Below, in pieces: positions 1 through 13,631 of a DNA stretch of 64,000 nucleotides (positions are counted from its first letter, which is position 1; every line of letters begins with the position of its first letter). The stretch covers positions 186,001 to 250,000 of the forward strand of contig CAUEEP010000900.1 in NCBI GenBank assembly GCA_958450365.1, given 5' to 3'. The notes below the pieces were generated by a model. That model searched no databases, had not been told where the DNA came from, and saw only the letters and a list, made by a program, of their open reading frames with translations. The stretch comes from Mesorhabditis belari (taxonomy: Eukaryota > Nematoda > Chromadorea > Rhabditida > Rhabditidae). A program made the position numbers and the translations under genes.

Positions 1-2420
1 GTTTTTGGCGGTATTGTGAACTTGTCAACCCTTTACGTGATCATCGTTGCAACGCCGACGAATATGAAAGGATATAAGCCGCATTTGATGTGGCATCAGG
101 TATAAAGCTTCTGGGTTTAGGCTTTAGATCAATACTATCAAATATTGATCAAAGACTTGAGTTTGATTGCTTGTCAAGGCTTTGATAGGCCGGTACAACT
201 CTATAAAAAGCTTATAGCAATGTCAAAAGTTGAACAGGATTGGGATTGAAAAAGATTTACAAAGAACTCAAGCTTTTGAAACATATCAGTCACAACATTC
301 AGTACAATTGTCTCAGATGAACTCGAGTCAATCTTATCAACGAATTCAGATCTTATCTATCATTTTCGAACTTCTCCTTCACACAGCCATTCCGGAGGTG
401 TTTTTCCCAACAATATCTTGCAAATTGCATGGTCCTCTTTGGACAATCGTCGGTCTTCCATTCAAGCGATTCTTTGTTTGTTTTAAATACTTAAAGTAAA
501 TGTATACTACCCTAAATAGTTTTATTATAACTAATGAATATAAATGAATAACTGAATATTGAATATGTATAAATACACAAATAAACCTTGTAATTTTAGG
601 AAATTAGTGCAATTTGTCTAATCATTCTCGTCATGGCTACTATTCAATGTGTCATTTATCGACATCGACAAGTTTTAGCCGCAAAACATTGGTTAAAGTT
701 TGTTTAGTGCTCCAAATGATCTGTGTTTTCCAATTTTTGAGCAAAAAAACATAAAATTCTTGAGATTTCGCAAATCTACCTGGATTTTTCTCGGTCTCCT
801 TCATTACATTCTATGGCCATTATTCGCTTTCTATTGCGTAGAGATTATGTCAACGAATTTATCTCCAACAAATGCTCAAATAATAGTGGATGTAGGTGAT
901 TTGTGATCCCAATTCATTTATCAATTCTAGACGTTGCCTGAATATTCTTTTTTAAAGAATGACTCAAACATTTGGATAATTATCCCGGAGCCACTTGCCC
1001 CACCAATCATCAATTCGACGTCGGAGTACGGGATTATTGTGATTATTTTAGTTCTAGCACCCGAGGCTTTACTTTTGGTGAGTTGAAGATGTTGATGGCT
1101 CGTCGGGCAATTGGGAATCTTTAACTTTAAAGTATTGGCTAAGTATGCTAACTATTTGACCTAGTGCTTTCAAATGAAAGTCAAGTAATTTGACTGAAGG
1201 CTTGACTTTTAAGCTGCACAATGGTTTAACAGCTTCTAGAATTTCTCTCAAAAATCAAAATTAAGATAATCTTGGGGCAAAAAATTGGTCCCAGGAATTT
1301 GGGCATATTGATGGGCCAAAACCGGCTTGCTCAGGGAGCTAAACAGCGCCACAGCAAAAATAGCCCCTCCGCGGTTAAGTTTCTATGTGCTTCTTGATTA
1401 TTATTGGATGCAGAATAAAATTATCTACATTTTGCATACTTTGGGATCACTTAAAACAGAATTGGCGCCGAGGAAACCTCAGTTAACCTCTTTTTGAACC
1501 CTTTTTCCTTTTTGGCATTTTCTCATCCCAGATTTGTTCTAAACGGATCCAATGGATTCAGCAGATAGCTAATTTTTCCCCCACACCTAGAAAAGGGGCA
1601 ATGGATTTACGCCAAATTTTTCCGGTAGTCTGTTTCGATCGGCTCCCTAGGTCCCTCACCGCTCCTTCCTTCAGGATTACAAAAGAAACGGAACTATCTA
1701 GCAGCGTCGTGTGCCAGATCCCAAGCGATTGCTCGGCCACACAAAGAGCACCTCGTCACTCACTCGTCATTCGTCACCGGGAATTTTCTTTTGCTTTGCA
1801 GATGCTATAAAAAGAAGATATTAAGCTGTAAATTTCTGCCCGGGGGTTTTCGGAGTCGGGGATTCGAGCGGAGATATTCATTTTATCGATTTGAACGAAA
1901 CTTTTCTGGTTTTCGGAACCGATTCGATTGAATATAGACATTCAGACAATTTCCAGGCCTTTTTCCTCACCTGGCACTCTTTTTACCTTCTCGAGGCACA
2001 GTCGACAAAATTGAGTGAACGCACGAAAATGCTACAACGAAAGCTTCTTGTCGCTCTTATAATGCAGGTGAAATTTGGATAATTTTGTGCAATTGTAGCC
2101 AGAGTTGGCCTCGAAAAGTCATCAATTCAGATTTTCATCCCATTTTTGACCATTGCTTTCCCTTGGTTACTTTATGCGGCTGTTGTGGGGCTGAAATTGA
2201 TCATACCGCAATGTTTGTTTGAAATAATTTTCATTGTTACTTTAATACTCATTTAGATATTCTCAATTTCGCCTTATTGATAAACAGTACGCACGCAATG
2301 ACGTCATCGATATTCATTTGGGGATTCACTGAACCATATCGAAAATTTCTCACTCACTCGTGGAAACGATTTCGAAACGTCATTCCATCAAGTCGCTCAG
2401 TTTCAGTTGTTCACATTTGA
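1..2420 (+). CDS. srh-like chemoreceptor srh1-A (5' end cut by window)
   Basis: Seven-transmembrane nematode chemoreceptor, expected in sensory-neuron membranes. Exons by phase: to 99, 350-475, 600-697, 765-891, 931-1077, 1957-2067, 2131-2212 and 2257-2420. All junctions keep frame with no stop. Exon 1 ends in TPTNMKGYKPHLMWHQ. Exon 3 carries CVIYRHRQ after a membrane span, exon 6 has LSERTKMLQRKLLVALIMQ, and exon 8 has the family-typical INSTHAMTSS then TEPYRKFL. This layout fits the Srh/Sri branch of the Str superfamily; I cannot name an orthologue. The start codon lies outside the window, but copy B shows it 74 bases before the homologue of base 1. Intron 5 (about 880 nt) holds repetitive sequence shared by the other copies. 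Confidence 0.8.
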
Positions 2421-2500
2421 TTTGATTTTGATACAAGTTTCAACATCTTTAATGCCATTCACATATCGATGAATATCGATGCTAAGTGTGAGCACTACGC

Positions 2501-2592
2501 CAGACCATGGCCGAGTGGTGCCAGAGCATGACCCTCTCTCAAAAGAACAGAAGAGAGGTCGCGGGTTCGACTCCTCTCCTCTCCGACTCCTC
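2501..2592 (+). tRNA. tRNA-Leu/Ser-like sequence, probably a pseudogene
   Basis: Perfect A box TGGCCGAGTGG (2508-2518) and B box GGTTCGACTCC (2564-2574). A stem CCTCT/AGAGG encloses a loop with CAA in the anticodon position plus about 7 extra bases that could be a small intron. The acceptor ends do not pair and the T stem is imperfect, so a functional tRNA is doubtful. It may be a tRNA-derived element. It lies between srh1-A and the truncated 3' end of srh2-A. Confidence 0.35.
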
Positions 2593-2672
2593 CAAATCTT
2601 TTGCTTTTTGCTCCAAAAGCAGCAGTGCAGCTGCTGGTTCTTAGATAAACATATTAGTTTCATTAAAAATAC

Positions 2673-4109
2673 TTGTAAAACTAAAGCTGTCAATGGTTTT
2701 TTTTGTAAACGTTTCGTTTTTTCGCTCAACTCTAGACGACCAGTGTTGAGAAGATGAAAGGCGTGGATTGTGCAAGAGATACCCTGAACTGATTTGTAAT
2801 ATGACAGAAAGCAAAAGAAAACTATTTAAATGAATAAACTGTTACCAACCAGACTCATCAGTTCAACCGCAACAAACACAATGAAACCAAAAATGCCGAT
2901 GAGCGAGGAGAAGTTGAGAATTGGTGGTAAGAATGGTTTTGCATTCGCAAATATTACTTCTGGCTCGTTGAGCAAATAGGTGTAAGCTGGGTAATGCTGA
3001 AAGCTGATAATGAACTGCTAGAATTGTTGTGGATTTTGTGCTCTTGCAAACGAACGTTTTCTGGGACACCGGAATGAGTCTGGACGAGCTAAGTGTGCCA
3101 AAAAAGTGGTCGTTATTACGTACAAAGTACGGAAAGAAAAATGTGATTTTAAGTGCCAGTAATTTGCTAGTATTGTACCAGTATTAGTGAATTGTTAAAC
3201 TGATTATCTTGTCACTATCGAAATAGTCTCTCAAGTTGACCCACCTCCGCCAAATCAGCTTCTGATGCCATTTGGAAATCAGTCACTTGAAAGCAATAGA
3301 CGACGAAAATTGGCAGAATTGTATAATGAATGCAGGCAATGAAAATCCACATTTCTTTTCGGAATCTGAAACTCGTTTGTCTGAAAATCGAAAGATCAGC
3401 TCCTCAATTGCCTCAAGAAATGATTGAATGGTAGAATTTGTCGATGGCGATAAACGACACATTGAGCTGTAGCGAGCACCATCCAGATAGCGGAGAATGC
3501 GGCAAATTGCTAGAAAATATAAGTAGAGAATGGATTACGGTAGCAATTACATTTTTTACGGACAAGATTAGGGTATATTTGTTGGTATGTTTTATAAAAA
3601 ACACTTTGAAAAGGAACACAAAATAGTAGCTCAGAGGATTACGGTAATGCTTTTAGATCTATGTAAGATCTATTTAATCACAGTCTAATCAACCTGAATC
3701 AGTTTTGGACTGATGCCGAACACTTGAGACAAAAACCCATTGGAGCTGGGAAGTAAAGTTCAATCAAAGCCCCGTGGAGGGTGAATTCGAAAGAGATTGA
3801 CCAGATCTAAAGTGAATATTGGATAAATACTGAATAACAATCCTAATTGATTAGCTGGTGCGGTAGCTTTAGTCTCAAACTTGTCTATGAAGCTTGTGAA
3901 ATCTGCTGTTCGGTTCGGTAACCGTTATTTATTCATCTTGCTTCAAAACCAACCAGATACCAAACAATATGATACTTGTAATCTTTCATATTTGCCGGTG
4001 ATAATGTCAAAATCGCTATTAGAGTTAAAAAATTGAAAATCGTGCTGATGACAAAAGTAATGTTCATAAAAAGAATGTATAAAGTTGGTCTTTCATGAAA
4101 AGTCGACAT
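2673..4109 (-). pseudogene. srh-like chemoreceptor srh2-A, truncated and frameshifted
   Basis: Second receptor subfamily, opposite strand to srh1. Exon 1 (4109-3954) begins MSTFHERPTLYILFMN and ends with SPANMKDYKYHIVW. Exon 2 (3806-3694) has IWSISFEFTLHG then FPAPMG. Exon 3 (from 3509) has QFAAFSAIWMVLATAQC then VYRHRQILPFNHFL. A later exon gives FRKEMWIFIACIHYTILPIF, then HYPAYTYLLNEPEV, and last LSEKTKRLQKKPLTALVLQ ending at 2673. Exon 2 lacks 13 bases present in the C and E copies, which shifts frame. The two C-terminal exons are missing, replaced by the tRNA-like segment. Exon numbering and phases fit the same family as srh1. Confidence 0.75.
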
Positions 4110-4481
4110 TGATAAATATTGAGATATTGTAAGTATTGAATTATTGATAAATATTGAAAAATTACGTATAAAATGGTAAAGAAAAAGTCGGCCATTAGGC
4201 GAAAAAAAGGTGAAAAACTCGATTTTCCTTGTGCTGGAATTGACTTTGGCTTAGCTTTTTGCTTAGCTTTTGCCTAGATACCTGAAATTCATAGAGCATA
4301 TGAACTCTAATTTTTGATTGATAAAGGAACTTTTGACGAAAATGAGCTGTACTTGGGATAATTGACTTTCTGATATGTCAAAAATAGCTTAATAGTTGGT
4401 TTATCTTTAAACTGTCAACCCTTTGGCTGTCTTGATTGAAGTTGCTTGGTTGCTAACTGATCTTGAATGAAGCGATCAAAT

Positions 4482-4560
4482 AAATCCAATGAATCAAATG
4501 AATCAAATGAATCAAATGAATCAAATGAATCAAATGAATCAAATGAATCAATCCATATCA
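4482..4560. repeat. 9-bp minisatellite (AATCAAATG)
   Basis: About eight head-to-tail AATCAAATG units followed by degenerate ones, lying upstream of srh2. Copy B has fewer units at 18936-19000, and a shorter relative sits at 35640-35720 by srh2-C. The rest of 4110-5068 shows no coding signal. Confidence 0.9.
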
Positions 4561-5068
4561 ATGATCAATCAAATGAATCAATCAAAATCCTCAGCCAAGA
4601 CTCCGAATATTGAAATTGAAAGCTGATAATGAACTGCTATAATTTTTGTGTACTTTGTGCTCTTGCAAGCGTTTTTTGATCTATTAGTTATCTTAAACGA
4701 ATCCGAATCAAGACCAAAATGGCTCTATCCAATATGAGATCCAATATAGGATCTAAACCAATATGAGATCGAAAATTCTAGATTTGATCTTTGATTTGAC
4801 CGGATTAGACTGAAGTATTACTTTTCATACTTTCCATTCTGATTCATTGCTTATTCATTCTCATTCTTTTTTATCTTCTCAAGCTGTTTATTTCATTTTC
4901 TCACTCAATTCGTGAAGAGAGAGAAAAACAGAGAAAAAAAGCAGAATCTTGTCAATGAGCAATGGTGAATGGTGAATGGCTTAGACTGTCTTCTGTCTTT
5001 GTTGTAGCATCGATATTCATCGATATGTGAATGGCATTAAAGTTGTTCAAACTTTTATCAAAATCAAA

Positions 5069-6440
5069 TCAAATGTGAACAACTGAAACTGAGCGACTTG
5101 ATGGAATGACGTTTCGAAATCGTTTCCACGACTGAGTGAGAAATTTTCGATATGGTTCAGTGAATCCCCAAATGAATATCGATGACGTCATTGCGTGCGT
5201 ACTGTTTATCAATCAGGCGAAATTGAGAATATCTAAATGAGTATTCAAAATAGTAAAGGAAATGATCTAAACAAACATTGCGGTATGATCAATTTCAACC
5301 CCACAACAGCCGCATAAAGTAACCAAGGGAAAGCAATTGTCAAAAATGGGATGAAAATCTGAATTGATCACTTGCAATTGCACAAAATTATCCAAATTTC
5401 ACCTGCATTATAAGAGCAACAAGAAGCTTTCGTTGTAGCATTTTCGTGCGTTCACTCAATTTTGTCGACTGTGCCTCGGGAAGGTAAAAAAAGTGCCAGG
5501 TGAGGAAAAAGGCCTGGAAATTGTCTGAATGTCTATATTCAATCGAATCGGTTCCGAAAACCAGAAAAGTTTCGTTCAAATCGATAAAATGAATATCTCC
5601 GCTCGAATCCCCGACTCCCAAAAACCCCGGGCAGAAATTTACAGCTTAATATCTTCTTTTTATAGCATCTGCAAAGCAAAAGAAAATTCCCGGTGAAGAG
5701 TGACGAGTGAATGACGAGGTATTCTTTGTGCGAACACGTAATCGCCTGCGATCTGGCAAACGCCGCTGATAGATGTCCGTTTCTTTTGGAAAGAGGAAGA
5801 AGTGGTGAGGGACCAGAGGAGCCGATCGAAACAGCGATGAAAAAATACCAAAAAGGGTTCAAAAAGAGGTTAACTGAGGTTTCCTCGACAACAATTCTGT
5901 CTTAAGTGATCCCAAAGTATGCAAAATGTAGATAATTTTATTCTGCATCCAATAATAATCAAGAAGCACATAGAAACTTAACCGCGGAGGGGCTACTTTT
6001 GCTGTGGCGCTGTTTTGATCAGCTCCCTGAGCAAGCCGGTTTTGGCCCATTAATATGCCCAAATTCCTGGGACCAATTTTTTTGCCCCAAAATTGGCTTG
6101 ATTTTGATTTTTGATAGAAATTCTAGAACCTGTTAAACCATTGTGCAACTTAATAATCAAGCCTTCAGTCAAATTACTTGACTTTCATTTGAAAGCACTA
6201 GGTCAAATAGTTAGCATACTTAGCCAATACTTTAAAGTTAAGGATTCCCAATTGCCCGACGAGCCATCAACATCTTCAACTCACCAAAATCAAAGCCTCG
6301 GGTGCTAGAAACTAAAATAATCACAATAATCCCGTACTCCGACGTCGAATTGATGATTGGTGGGGCAAGTGGCTCCGGGGATAATTATCCAAATGTTTGA
6401 GTCATTCTTTAAAAAAGAATATTCAGGCAACGTCTAGAAT
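5069..6440 (-). pseudogene. Inverted partial srh1 copy, exons 5-8 only
   Basis: Reading down from 6440, the minus strand repeats srh1 exons 5, 6, 7 and 8 with their introns, including the repetitive long intron 5. It ends at a stop at 5069. Homology to srh1 stops at the exon 4/intron 4 junction (GATGTAGGTGATTT), where LINE 3' sequence begins. Exon 5 has an extra C compared with the other copies (near 6380), so it is out of frame. It is the counterpart of the much longer inverted copy D at 36154-39056. Confidence 0.75.
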
Positions 6441-6474
6441 TGATGAATGAATAGGGACCACAAATCACCTACAT

Positions 6475-9400
6475 CGTATATATACTTTATCCGACAAGGA
6501 AAAGTGACAATGCAAACAGATTGAACAGCGTAGACGAAGAAAGATAATTGATATACAAACACAACTACAATTAGACACGTGTATATATGTCATTAAAAAC
6601 TAATTTAAAATTGACAGAGCTACAAGATCGAGCTTATATATTGAGGATTTAAAATAGTTCAGAGACGAAAAAATATCACAAGGTAACTTATTCCAAATAC
6701 GAGGAACACGACAAGCAAAAGAATGATACAGTTGGCGGTTATGAAAGCTTTGAAAGGGGGTAATCTGAAAGTTGTGACTACGAGTTCTTCTGGCGTGATT
6801 CGAAATCTTAAAGGGATTCCTTTAAGTTCCGGATGAGAGTTAGGAGAGAAGATGATTTTATAGCATAAGACCAAATCAAAATAAATGCGGCGATGGGATA
6901 AGGGTTTAAAGGTAAAAAGAGCAAGTCGATCAGAATAGCAAGGAATTTCTTTCGATGGGAAACAACGGGCATACGCCCTCCTACTGAAACGACGCTGAAC
7001 GCTCTCAACCAAGGAAATTAACTTTTGGAGGCAGGGAGACCAAACAAAAGTGGCGTACTCGAGCAAAGGGCGGCAGTAGGTAATGAACGCTTTACGATAA
7101 GTAGCAATTGAGGGAAAACAAACAGCGCGAAGTATAAGGTTTGAGATGCGAAAAGCTTTTTTTTTGCCATCTGTTCAATATGAGTGTTGAATTTAAGAGA
7201 GGGAACAAGTAAAACACCAAGATCTTTGATTGGGTCGTCAGAAGTGGCTTCAGATAAAGTGATATTCCCTAACTTAAGAGTAAAATGGGAAGGACCAAAT
7301 GTTACTTGTCTACATTTTTCGACGGCAATTTTCAGCTGCCAGGTTATGCTCCATTTTAGGATCGAGTCTAAATCTCTCTGAAGATAATAAAGACCATATT
7401 GGGTGTTTGATCGGGGGATTTTGCGATAAAGTTTTAAATCATCTGCATAGAGACGCACCATGGTACCGGGAGTTAAAGAACTATGAATATCGTTGATATA
7501 AATAAGGAAAAGTAGAGGACCTAAAACACTCCCTTGCGGAACACCACTAGAGATGGTAAACTCGTTTGAGAGTGTATCCACCGATACGAACACGGAAAGT
7601 ACGACGGGAAAGCCAATTTTCGATCCATTTAACTATAAGCGGAGAAATACCTAAGGAAGTAAGCTTGGCTAGAAGGAAGAATCGATGATTTACAGAATCA
7701 AAAGCCTTGGCAAAATCAATAAAAATACAGCAGGTTTGAGATTTATTTGCGCGCTTTGGCCCACAACCAGTCGTGAATTGACAAAATTAATTGATCAGAG
7801 GTAGACCTAGACTTAAGAAAACCAAACTGATTTTGGTTAAGAATTTTGTTCTCTAGCAAATGAGTGGTAATGTGATCCTTAATGATAGCTTCCATTATTT
7901 TGCATATGGATGAGGTCAAAGCGATCCGGGCGATAATTCGCAAGTTGCTTACGATCGCCTTTTTTGAAAAAGAGGGCAAATTACGGCGGTTTTCCAGTCA
8001 GTGGGGACAGAACAATTTAAAAGAGAAACATTAAAAATTTTTGCAAGGATGGGGGAAATATGATATTTGGTTTGGCGAATGATAAAAGAGGGAATATCAT
8101 CGGGGGTGTAGGAAATTTTATTTGAAAGTTTGGTTATAGCTTTTTCAACAAGAGTAGGAGTGAAAATAAGTGCGGGACAGTTTGAATGGCGATTTGGGGA
8201 GTAGAGGAATAACGCTAAGGTTATCAATTGAAAAACGCTGGCGAAATAAGTTGCAAAAGAGTTTGCTATGTCTAAAGGGTTGTCTATAAGAGAATTGGAA
8301 GAAGGATTAATTATACATTTAATGGAAGAATCGTGATTTGAACTAATTTTAGAATTTATATAAGAGTAAAAAAGATTTTGGATTATTGCTAAAAACGCAT
8401 TTGCGTTCAATATTTGCCTCAAATTTCATCACCTGCTTACGCAAAGTATATTCTAAACGCGCATAAAAGGGAGTATGCCTAAGATGCCAAGCTTTCTCTA
8501 ACCTAACCTTTGCTCGAGTAATATGAGGTGGAGGAAAAAAGCTACCTTTGGTCGAGAGCGGAATGTGTTCAATCAGCAATTTGTGCATCGTATCAGTGAG
8601 GAGGGCGTAGCACACGTTGATATCCGTGTCGAATCGAGGCCTGAAGAGGAGATTGAAATTTACTAAAGAAAACGATATAGCATTGAAATCACCTCTCCAA
8701 TAAGCACGAATAGGATTGGCGCCTATGGGAGAAACGATAGGATTTACAACAAAACGGAAGGTCAAAGCAAAGTGATCGGAGCCTCAATAGGTGGCAGAGG
8801 GGAAATTTCAGAAAGAAGATGAGGCGAATCGGATAGGATTAAATCAAGAACATGATCACTTCTCCGAAAAGTAGGGAAGTTATTTAAAATTTTAAGACTA
8901 TTTGACATGAGAAATCTAGACAAATGAGGAAATCGAGAGAGATTTAGGGGGCAATTTTGTTTTTGAGAAGATAAGATGGTAAAATTAAAATCCCCAGCAA
9001 AGCAATTAGATTTACAGGGTCAAAATATTGATCTAACAGGTTAAAAAAAGCTGATGGTATCTAAAGGGTTAACATCTGGGGCACGATACACAACAAATAA
9101 ACGGAAAGCAGTATTACCTAAATTAAAATCAACAATCAGAATGTCACATCCAGAAAGACTCGTACTCAAAACAAGATTTGAAATTATTTTGCGCGAGATA
9201 AAAAGAATAACGCCGCCGCCACGAACTCTAGTATTGCTATTACGGTCACAACGAAAAATTGAGTAATTAGATGAAGGATCAAAAAGGGAAGAGGGGCAAG
9301 AATCGTTAAGCCAGGTTTCACAAAACGCTAAGAAATCAAAATGTTTTGAGCGGGTCAAAAAATTGCACATAAGAAAGGCGTTTTCTGGAAACAATTGAGT

Positions 9401-9690
9401 GAACATTGGCAAAAAAAAAAGAAAACAATGCAGTAGGGTCATTTATCCTGGTGATGTTGGGGGTGGCGAATGAGGGTGGGAAGCCGCTGGGACGGCGACC
9501 TTCGCAAACTTTGATGAAGGGCTTCCGCCAGGCGTGTCTGAGTTGGCCAATCATCGAATAGATGTATCCAAAAGGTGTTGAAACGATTACCGATCGTTTC
9601 AGCCCATTTGATTTCTTTAAGAGAAAGAAAATTGCCAGTACAATCATTCGAAATGTTTCTAACAAACTCCCCCCTCCCCCACAAGCCTAT
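6475..9690 (-). mobile_element. CR1/jockey-type non-LTR retrotransposon, decayed copy A
   Basis: The minus strand encodes an AP endonuclease then a reverse transcriptase. Visible landmarks are FLAFCETWLNDSCPSS in the endonuclease, IALTSSICKIMEAIIKDH, GVPQGSVLGPLLFLIYINDI and the catalytic LYADDLKLY of the RT. The C-terminal region LEYATFVWSPCLQKLI then VQRRFSRRAY is typical of CR1-like elements. Frame is broken at least five times between 6659 and 9665, more than in copy B. The 3' end near 6475 carries a short TATA-rich tail and abuts srh1 exon 4/5 sequence. It is a cellular retroelement with no sign of activity in this copy. Confidence 0.85.
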
Positions 9691-9713
9691 AGTACTAATT
9701 TAGCCAACTACTA

Positions 9714-12293
9714 CACCAGCGATTCGCGAGGGAGACAATGTATTAGGTGATCTGATCAATCCGAAAGGATTTCCGATTGGGGTGGGTAGCTTATTGTCGT
9801 TTTTTGGTACGTAGAATAACTTGAAATTCAATGTTTATGTTTAATTTTTAGCTTCCTTTGCTTCAGAATTCTTTCCCTTTCCCGTATACCGACAATATCA
9901 GATCGTTTCGATTATCGAGGTTTGTGGGTTCAAGAAATAAATGGATTTCCAGCTTGTTACTTGTTTCTAGCGTAAAATAAACTTATGCAGTAGTACTATA
10001 ACAATTAGCAATGCCTTTACTGCTGCTAAATTACAAAATTTAATAATTTTGCGTTTTTAGGTATAAGCATCATGGTTTGCAAGGCGCCGTAGTGGCTGAA
10101 TGTAGCGAGAATGGCCTTCCAATGAAGGTTAATATAAACTTTGTATAAACAATAAAGGTTTCTTTAGGTAAAACACATCTATTACTGGCCTGGCGATCAT
10201 ATTTCGTTCACGTGCAAAGTTTGTCAACGGTTAGTTTCGTCCATAGAATCTAAATAAAATGTTCTGTTCGAGTTTTAGAGGTCTCGATTCAAATGGAAAG
10301 ATCAAGACGTGGGGTTGGGCCGCAAAAGTATACGATTTTTTCGATCATTACGAGAAGAATAAGGTACAATTCTTTTCGATTTTCTGCTATTGTTGCCACA
10401 TTTAGAAGTTGCAACACGCGGATGTTGGCGTGCAATTTTTCCCATCCAACTTCAAGATCAATACAGGAGTGACGGAATTCGAGGGATCAGGGGATTCTGG
10501 TCCCTCTTACATGCCCGGAAATCGGTGCGTTTGTGGTTTTTATTAAAGAAATAAGGTACTTATTGTCTTGTTTGTTTAGAAAAATTTGTCTCTTTAGAAT
10601 TCAGGCCACAGAGAACGGATCTTTCCCCCATATCCGACGACAATGGTTTGAACGTATTGGCAAGACGTTTCACATTCATAATGTAAGTTTATGTATAGTT
10701 TAGTTGTAAGTTTATCTGATTATTTTAGGCTGAAGCAAGAGCGGCTGGTGTGTATTTTTGCTACGATGACACCGGGATCAATTTGGTATACTTTCACAGC
10801 GGCAATGAAATTTTTACCCAGGTTTAGGTCCGCTATTTCTATATTCTCCACGCAATGACCCCGATCAATCGAGTGAATTGGATGGATGATGCTAATTTGA
10901 AGAATCGTCTTCAGCTGAGTCCGGATATGGGTCAGTTTTAACAATTCTTTCTAAACTTGCACATTTTAGGCAAAATGGTCTGTGAATTGCCGGACAAAAA
11001 GGATTTATCAAATCCTCCATATCATTGTCGCAATGACTGCGGGAAACCGATTTATGTGAGTGATTAAGGATATTAAAGTAAATTTTATGGAAGTAAGGTG
11101 CTAGTTTTTCCATTCAGCGACACTGAATATTACTAATTAACATTTAGATGTACCCGGATACTCAATGGAAATTCAACTGGCGTCCCATCATCTATAAACC
11201 CGAAAATGAGCCTCTCTGTGATAAGGGTTATCTTAAATGCGAACAATATCTGGTAATCCATTTCTTTTCAGTGCATTCTAGGTAACTTTAGAAACTTCAC
11301 CCCAACACCGGTGGCCTAGCGATACGAAAAGTGCCGGAGACTGCGATACATCTGCATGTTTTTAAGCGATCGATCAATGATGCTAGTTTCTTTTCAAATT
11401 TCAATGAAAATAGCTAATTAAATGCCTTGAATTTCACGTTTTTAGAATTAATATTTACGTTTTAGAGACCATTCTACACGGATGTGGCGTTGGCTTTTCG
11501 ATGGGAGCCGTGGAGTAGATGCGATTCGGGAAGAACACATCAACGCCGGGAGGGTGGGGGTGTTTCGATGAATTTTAAAAGTTTAAAATCATTTAGGACA
11601 CTGTGTTTTGCAGCTCGTCGATGGTAAAAAGAAAACGAACTCGGAAAATACTCATACGAAAGCAACGAGGTACGTTTTACTGAGTTATAAGGTGACTTTA
11701 AAAAAGTAGTTTAGGTGGATGTCTCGATTGGATAGCATTTTCAGGCTTTCTGGAGGAAAGAATACGACATTTGTGAGATTGCACAGGTAAGAGTTGTTTG
11801 CGAAAATTCATACATAAAAGGAGTAAATTGCGTTTTAGTTCAACTTTGATGACGATGATCATGGATCAACCAGTGAACACCGATTGTGGAGCAAGAGAAA
11901 GATCGAAGAGTGTTCAAAAGATTGACGAGTTTTATGAACAGGTTTGTTTTACCTACTTGAATAGCCTGTTCATAAGTTCGACTCAAGCCTTTGCCCCAAT
12001 TTTTCTTTTAGGTAATCTTTCCGTCGTTGGACATCCCGGGAGAACAATTCAACCGAAAGAAATTCACATTGAACAACGAGTGGAGGGCTTGTTTTAAGTG
12101 AGAATTCTGAGATTATTTTAACTTTAATTTACGAGCTTTCTTTTGGAATTGAACTTGCGATAAAATAAGAGATAATGGAGCTGTTAAAAAAATGTCTTTT
12201 AGATACAAACACTCGGGAGAAAATGCGGGAAGTGATGGATCGTATTCGGATATTGTTGGCACCTATGTGATCGAAACAAAGGAGTGTCCTTAA
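9714..12293 (+). pseudogene. Ig/TSP-like multi-exon gene, copy A with nonsense codon
   Basis: Colinear with the open copy B (24127-26713). The same small exons are recognisable, from TTTPAIREGDNVLGDLINPK at the start to YSDIVGTYVIETKECP at the end. At 825-827 past 10000 (10825-10827) the codon TAG replaces TCG of copy B, within the exon after AGVYFCYDDTGINLVYFHSG. That would truncate the product in the middle of the Ig-like region. Other exons stay open, so the lesion is probably recent or an error. Any upstream exons with a signal peptide are absent; the LINE 5' end lies immediately upstream. Confidence 0.7.
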
Positions 12294-12553
12294 GCTGTAT
12301 TTAAAATGATAAAATGATTACTGTATATTAATGTTTCTTTCAAAGAATTCATGAAACTCTGTCTTTTGTTTTCTTTGTTTTTGGTAGTCAACAAAGTTCT
12401 TTGTACACGTTCTGGAAAATTTGCTTTATTTGACAAGATATTTCTTTTGATCAACTAGTGTTTTGTTCGGCAATGGCGGTTCTAGGCTGGGATTTTTACC
12501 GGTAGAAAATTGTGGCAAAAGTAAAATCGAAAAGAAAACATTTCTAAAAGAAT

Positions 12554-13256
<703 letters not shown>

Positions 13257-13631
13257 CTAATGCGGTAGCCAATTACGGTAGCCGGCTTAGAATAGCTTAC
13301 GGTAGCTTTTGAAGGTGCTACGTTTTAAAAAACCACACTGTACATAGGAACACTTAAAAGTTAGCAAGCATTTGATACTGTACTCCCTGCAAAAGTTGCT
13401 TTGATATTTGATACTCTCAGCAGAAGTTACCCAACTTTTAGAAACCTCAAAACCAAAGAGATCAATTCTTTTTGTACAGAGATTTAGAAAATTTGAGTAC
13501 AGGTATAAATCGGCCGAAATAAACATTTTCCAAGAGCAGAAATTATTTTTTGACTCGGATTCAATTAGCATTTGATCAAAGGCATTTTTGATCAAAGGGA
13601 TCAATGGGATCAAAGGGACCAAGGGCACTCC
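13257..13631. other. Non-coding, simple-sequence stretch
   Basis: Contains short GATCAAAGG-type tandem motifs near 13580-13620 and repeats of the CGGTAGCTTA type near 13270-13310. The open frames here lack splice signals or family motifs. I see no gene. Confidence 0.5.

Noticed and set aside
600..770. Apparent frameshift between srh1 exons 3 and 4
   Set aside because: Resolved as a 67-nt intron (698-764) with phase kept; a similar apparent shift after exon 2 disappears when the donor at 476 is used.
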